Shown piece by piece: positions 62,741 to 64,000 of a stretch of 64,000 nt of DNA; within the stretch, counting starts at the first letter, position 1, and every line of letters begins with the position of its first letter. The translations under genes were made by a program, and so were the position numbers. This stretch comes from Aculops lycopersici (Eukaryota > Arthropoda > Arachnida > Trombidiformes > Eriophyidae), in the NCBI GenBank assembly GCA_015350385.1, contig WNKI01000001.1, forward strand, positions 8,490,427 through 8,554,426. Direction: 5' to 3'. The notes below the pieces were generated by a model, which worked only from the letters and a program-made list of their open reading frames with translations, did no database searches and was not told the origin of the DNA.

Positions 62741-63962
62741 TTATAGCAGCCATTTTATTTGCTCACCCGTCTGTTTGCCCGACTGTCGACTGATCAAATG
62801 ATCGCTAGCAAAATTGTTGTTGTTGTTTTTAGGGTGAAGGCAAATAAAATAAAACTAAAGCAAAAAACTGGAGAGATGGTCAGCATTTCTCATAAGTTGC
62901 AACAATAATTAAGATTGACTTCATCCTCGCTTTACTCGAAACGCAGCCGTCGCCTTGTGTTAGCAGGAAAATATTGAGCGAGCGCGAGAGAGTGACACGC
63001 CCACCTGTAGTCTCGCCCCGTCCATTAAGCCTGCGTCAGTGTACATTATAATTCGACAACTTCCTTGCCCGAACTGCTGGTCATAATCTAAAACTGAATT
63101 TGGAAATCCACTTGACAATTAAAATGTCGCCCAAATGCTTAATCATCAACATTATAATCAAGCGAGAGTTGCCGCTATCTTATGGGCACAGCACTAGGGG
63201 TAATATCTGCGCCCTGAGCAAGAAGGATGGTAGTGGTAATTCGAGTAAATAAGTAAGCTAGCGTAGTATGAGCAGTACCACGGTTGCCCGATCCATCCGT
63301 AACCGTAGTAACAATATTAATAACAACGACGCCGACCACGACGAATGCTGGCGAGCAATATTATGACCAGAAACACTAATAGTGATGACTGCATCATATC
63401 CGCGAGTAGCGATTACGAGTTTAGTATAGTTTCTTTTCGGCTCACTTCTGTTTGGAAATCGAGAGCAAACATTGGCCCGAAGGAACAAGCGGCGACACTG
63501 CAACAGGTTGTCGCCTTGGTTACGCAACTCTCACTCGCTCGCTTGCATGTATCCAACTAACCAAAGCAAACCAGCCAGGCATTCGAATCGAGATGAGACT
63601 GGAGATGTAGATGGAGAGGAACGGCCCGGATCTCCCAGTGGCAGGGATCAGCTTGTTTGGCGTCGCCTTCGCCTTCGTCGTAGATGTTGGCGTTGCAATC
63701 GTCTCGCGTAGGAAGCGCGACTAATGCACTTGCTGGTGGTGGTAGCACAAAATTACAGGTGAGCTCATAATCTTGACCAAGCTGAGAGGTAGCTGCCACT
63801 TGTTGCTTGTTCTTGACGCTCAACAAGACAGGTAGCTCCTGTTTCTCTCTCTCTTGTCTGTCACTTGTCTGGATGTTGGCTGCTCTCTTCACTTGACGAT
63901 ACCGTCATGATAAAGGCGCAACTGTGGAGACAACTTATCTTTCTTCTCTTCTTCTTTTTCTT

Positions 63963-64000
63963 CCTCTCTCTCTCTCTCTCTCTNCTNTCNTCNTNTNTCT
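63963..64000. repeat. (CT)n with ambiguous bases at the window end
   Basis: CT dinucleotides with six N calls between 63984 and 63997. The assembly is uncertain here. Confidence 0.9.

Larger units (their letters stand above)
59734..64000. other. Non-coding region upstream of EGFR
   Basis: No supportable gene. Just upstream of EGFR is AT-rich sequence. From about 60.3 kb it becomes CpG-rich with simple repeats, resembling the AP-2 upstream block. A donor match AAG|GTGAGC at 61504-61512 could end a plus-strand untranslated first exon of a gene beyond the window. Overlapping small frames at 60.4-61.5 kb are low-complexity. Confidence 0.5.

Noticed and set aside
1..64000. CRISPR arrays, prokaryotic operons, rRNA genes
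   Set aside because: None seen. All genes are metazoan, and the repeats are microsatellites or LTRs.

Overview
This is eukaryotic, animal nuclear DNA. All recognisable genes are metazoan: an ABCC/MRP transporter, TFIP11, SMG8, AP-2 (TFAP2), ALIX, ribosomal protein eL43/RPL37A, AFG1L, cyclin T, Lunapark, ZIP9 and an EGF receptor. The EGF receptor has an enlarged, arthropod-type cysteine-rich ectodomain. Almost every gene, including a 1577-codon EGFR, is one uninterrupted reading frame with only 100-1200 bp to its neighbour. That extreme intron loss beside ordinary animal genes suggests a small-genome arthropod, perhaps an acariform (eriophyoid-like) mite. This is inference; no sequence comparison could be run.

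Layout. 1-8.5 kb: ABCC transporter (5' end outside the window), a short TFIP11 and, convergent with it, SMG8. 8.5-27.8 kb: a large gene-free block, rich in simple repeats, CAGGTA-type motifs and possible splice sites, probably the regulatory and 5' untranslated territory of AP-2. 27.8-36.6 kb: AP-2, two coding exons around a 6.4-kb intron. The exons join to exactly 800 codons including the stop. This is the only coding intron I can support. 37-41 kb: ALIX, RPL37A and a small coiled-coil gene. 40.9-47.0 kb: a complete Ty3/gypsy LTR retrotransposon. 47-55 kb: AFG1L, cyclin T, Lunapark and ZIP9. 55-59.7 kb: EGFR. 59.7-64 kb: non-coding, CpG- and repeat-rich, ending in an unresolved (CT)n with Ns.

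The retrotransposon is the most remarkable part. Its two 187-bp LTRs are identical by eye. It has a 4-bp CGCG target duplication, a tRNA-Lys-type primer site, a polypurine tract and one intact 1515-codon gag-pol frame. In the place where env sits in retrovirus-like relatives it carries a second intact ORF of 271 codons. I read this as a RING-like zinc domain, a C2HC finger and a ubiquitin-like fold, that is, a ubiquitin-pathway protein.

Scattered through the element are 21 copies of the palindrome GACGTC, where about one is expected. Most are extended by further self-complementary flanks into perfect palindromes of 10-18 bp or one-mismatch palindromes up to 24 bp. They lie in all three reading frames, upstream of the gag start and inside the second ORF, so protein coding does not explain them. 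I know of no described function.

The host genes do not form a pathway. Several are shortened relative to the family (TFIP11, SMG8, ALIX without its proline-rich tail, cyclin T without its long C-terminus), which fits a streamlined proteome. AP-2 and its non-coding surroundings are the exception: a long, low-complexity-expanded regulator in a 28-kb non-coding domain.
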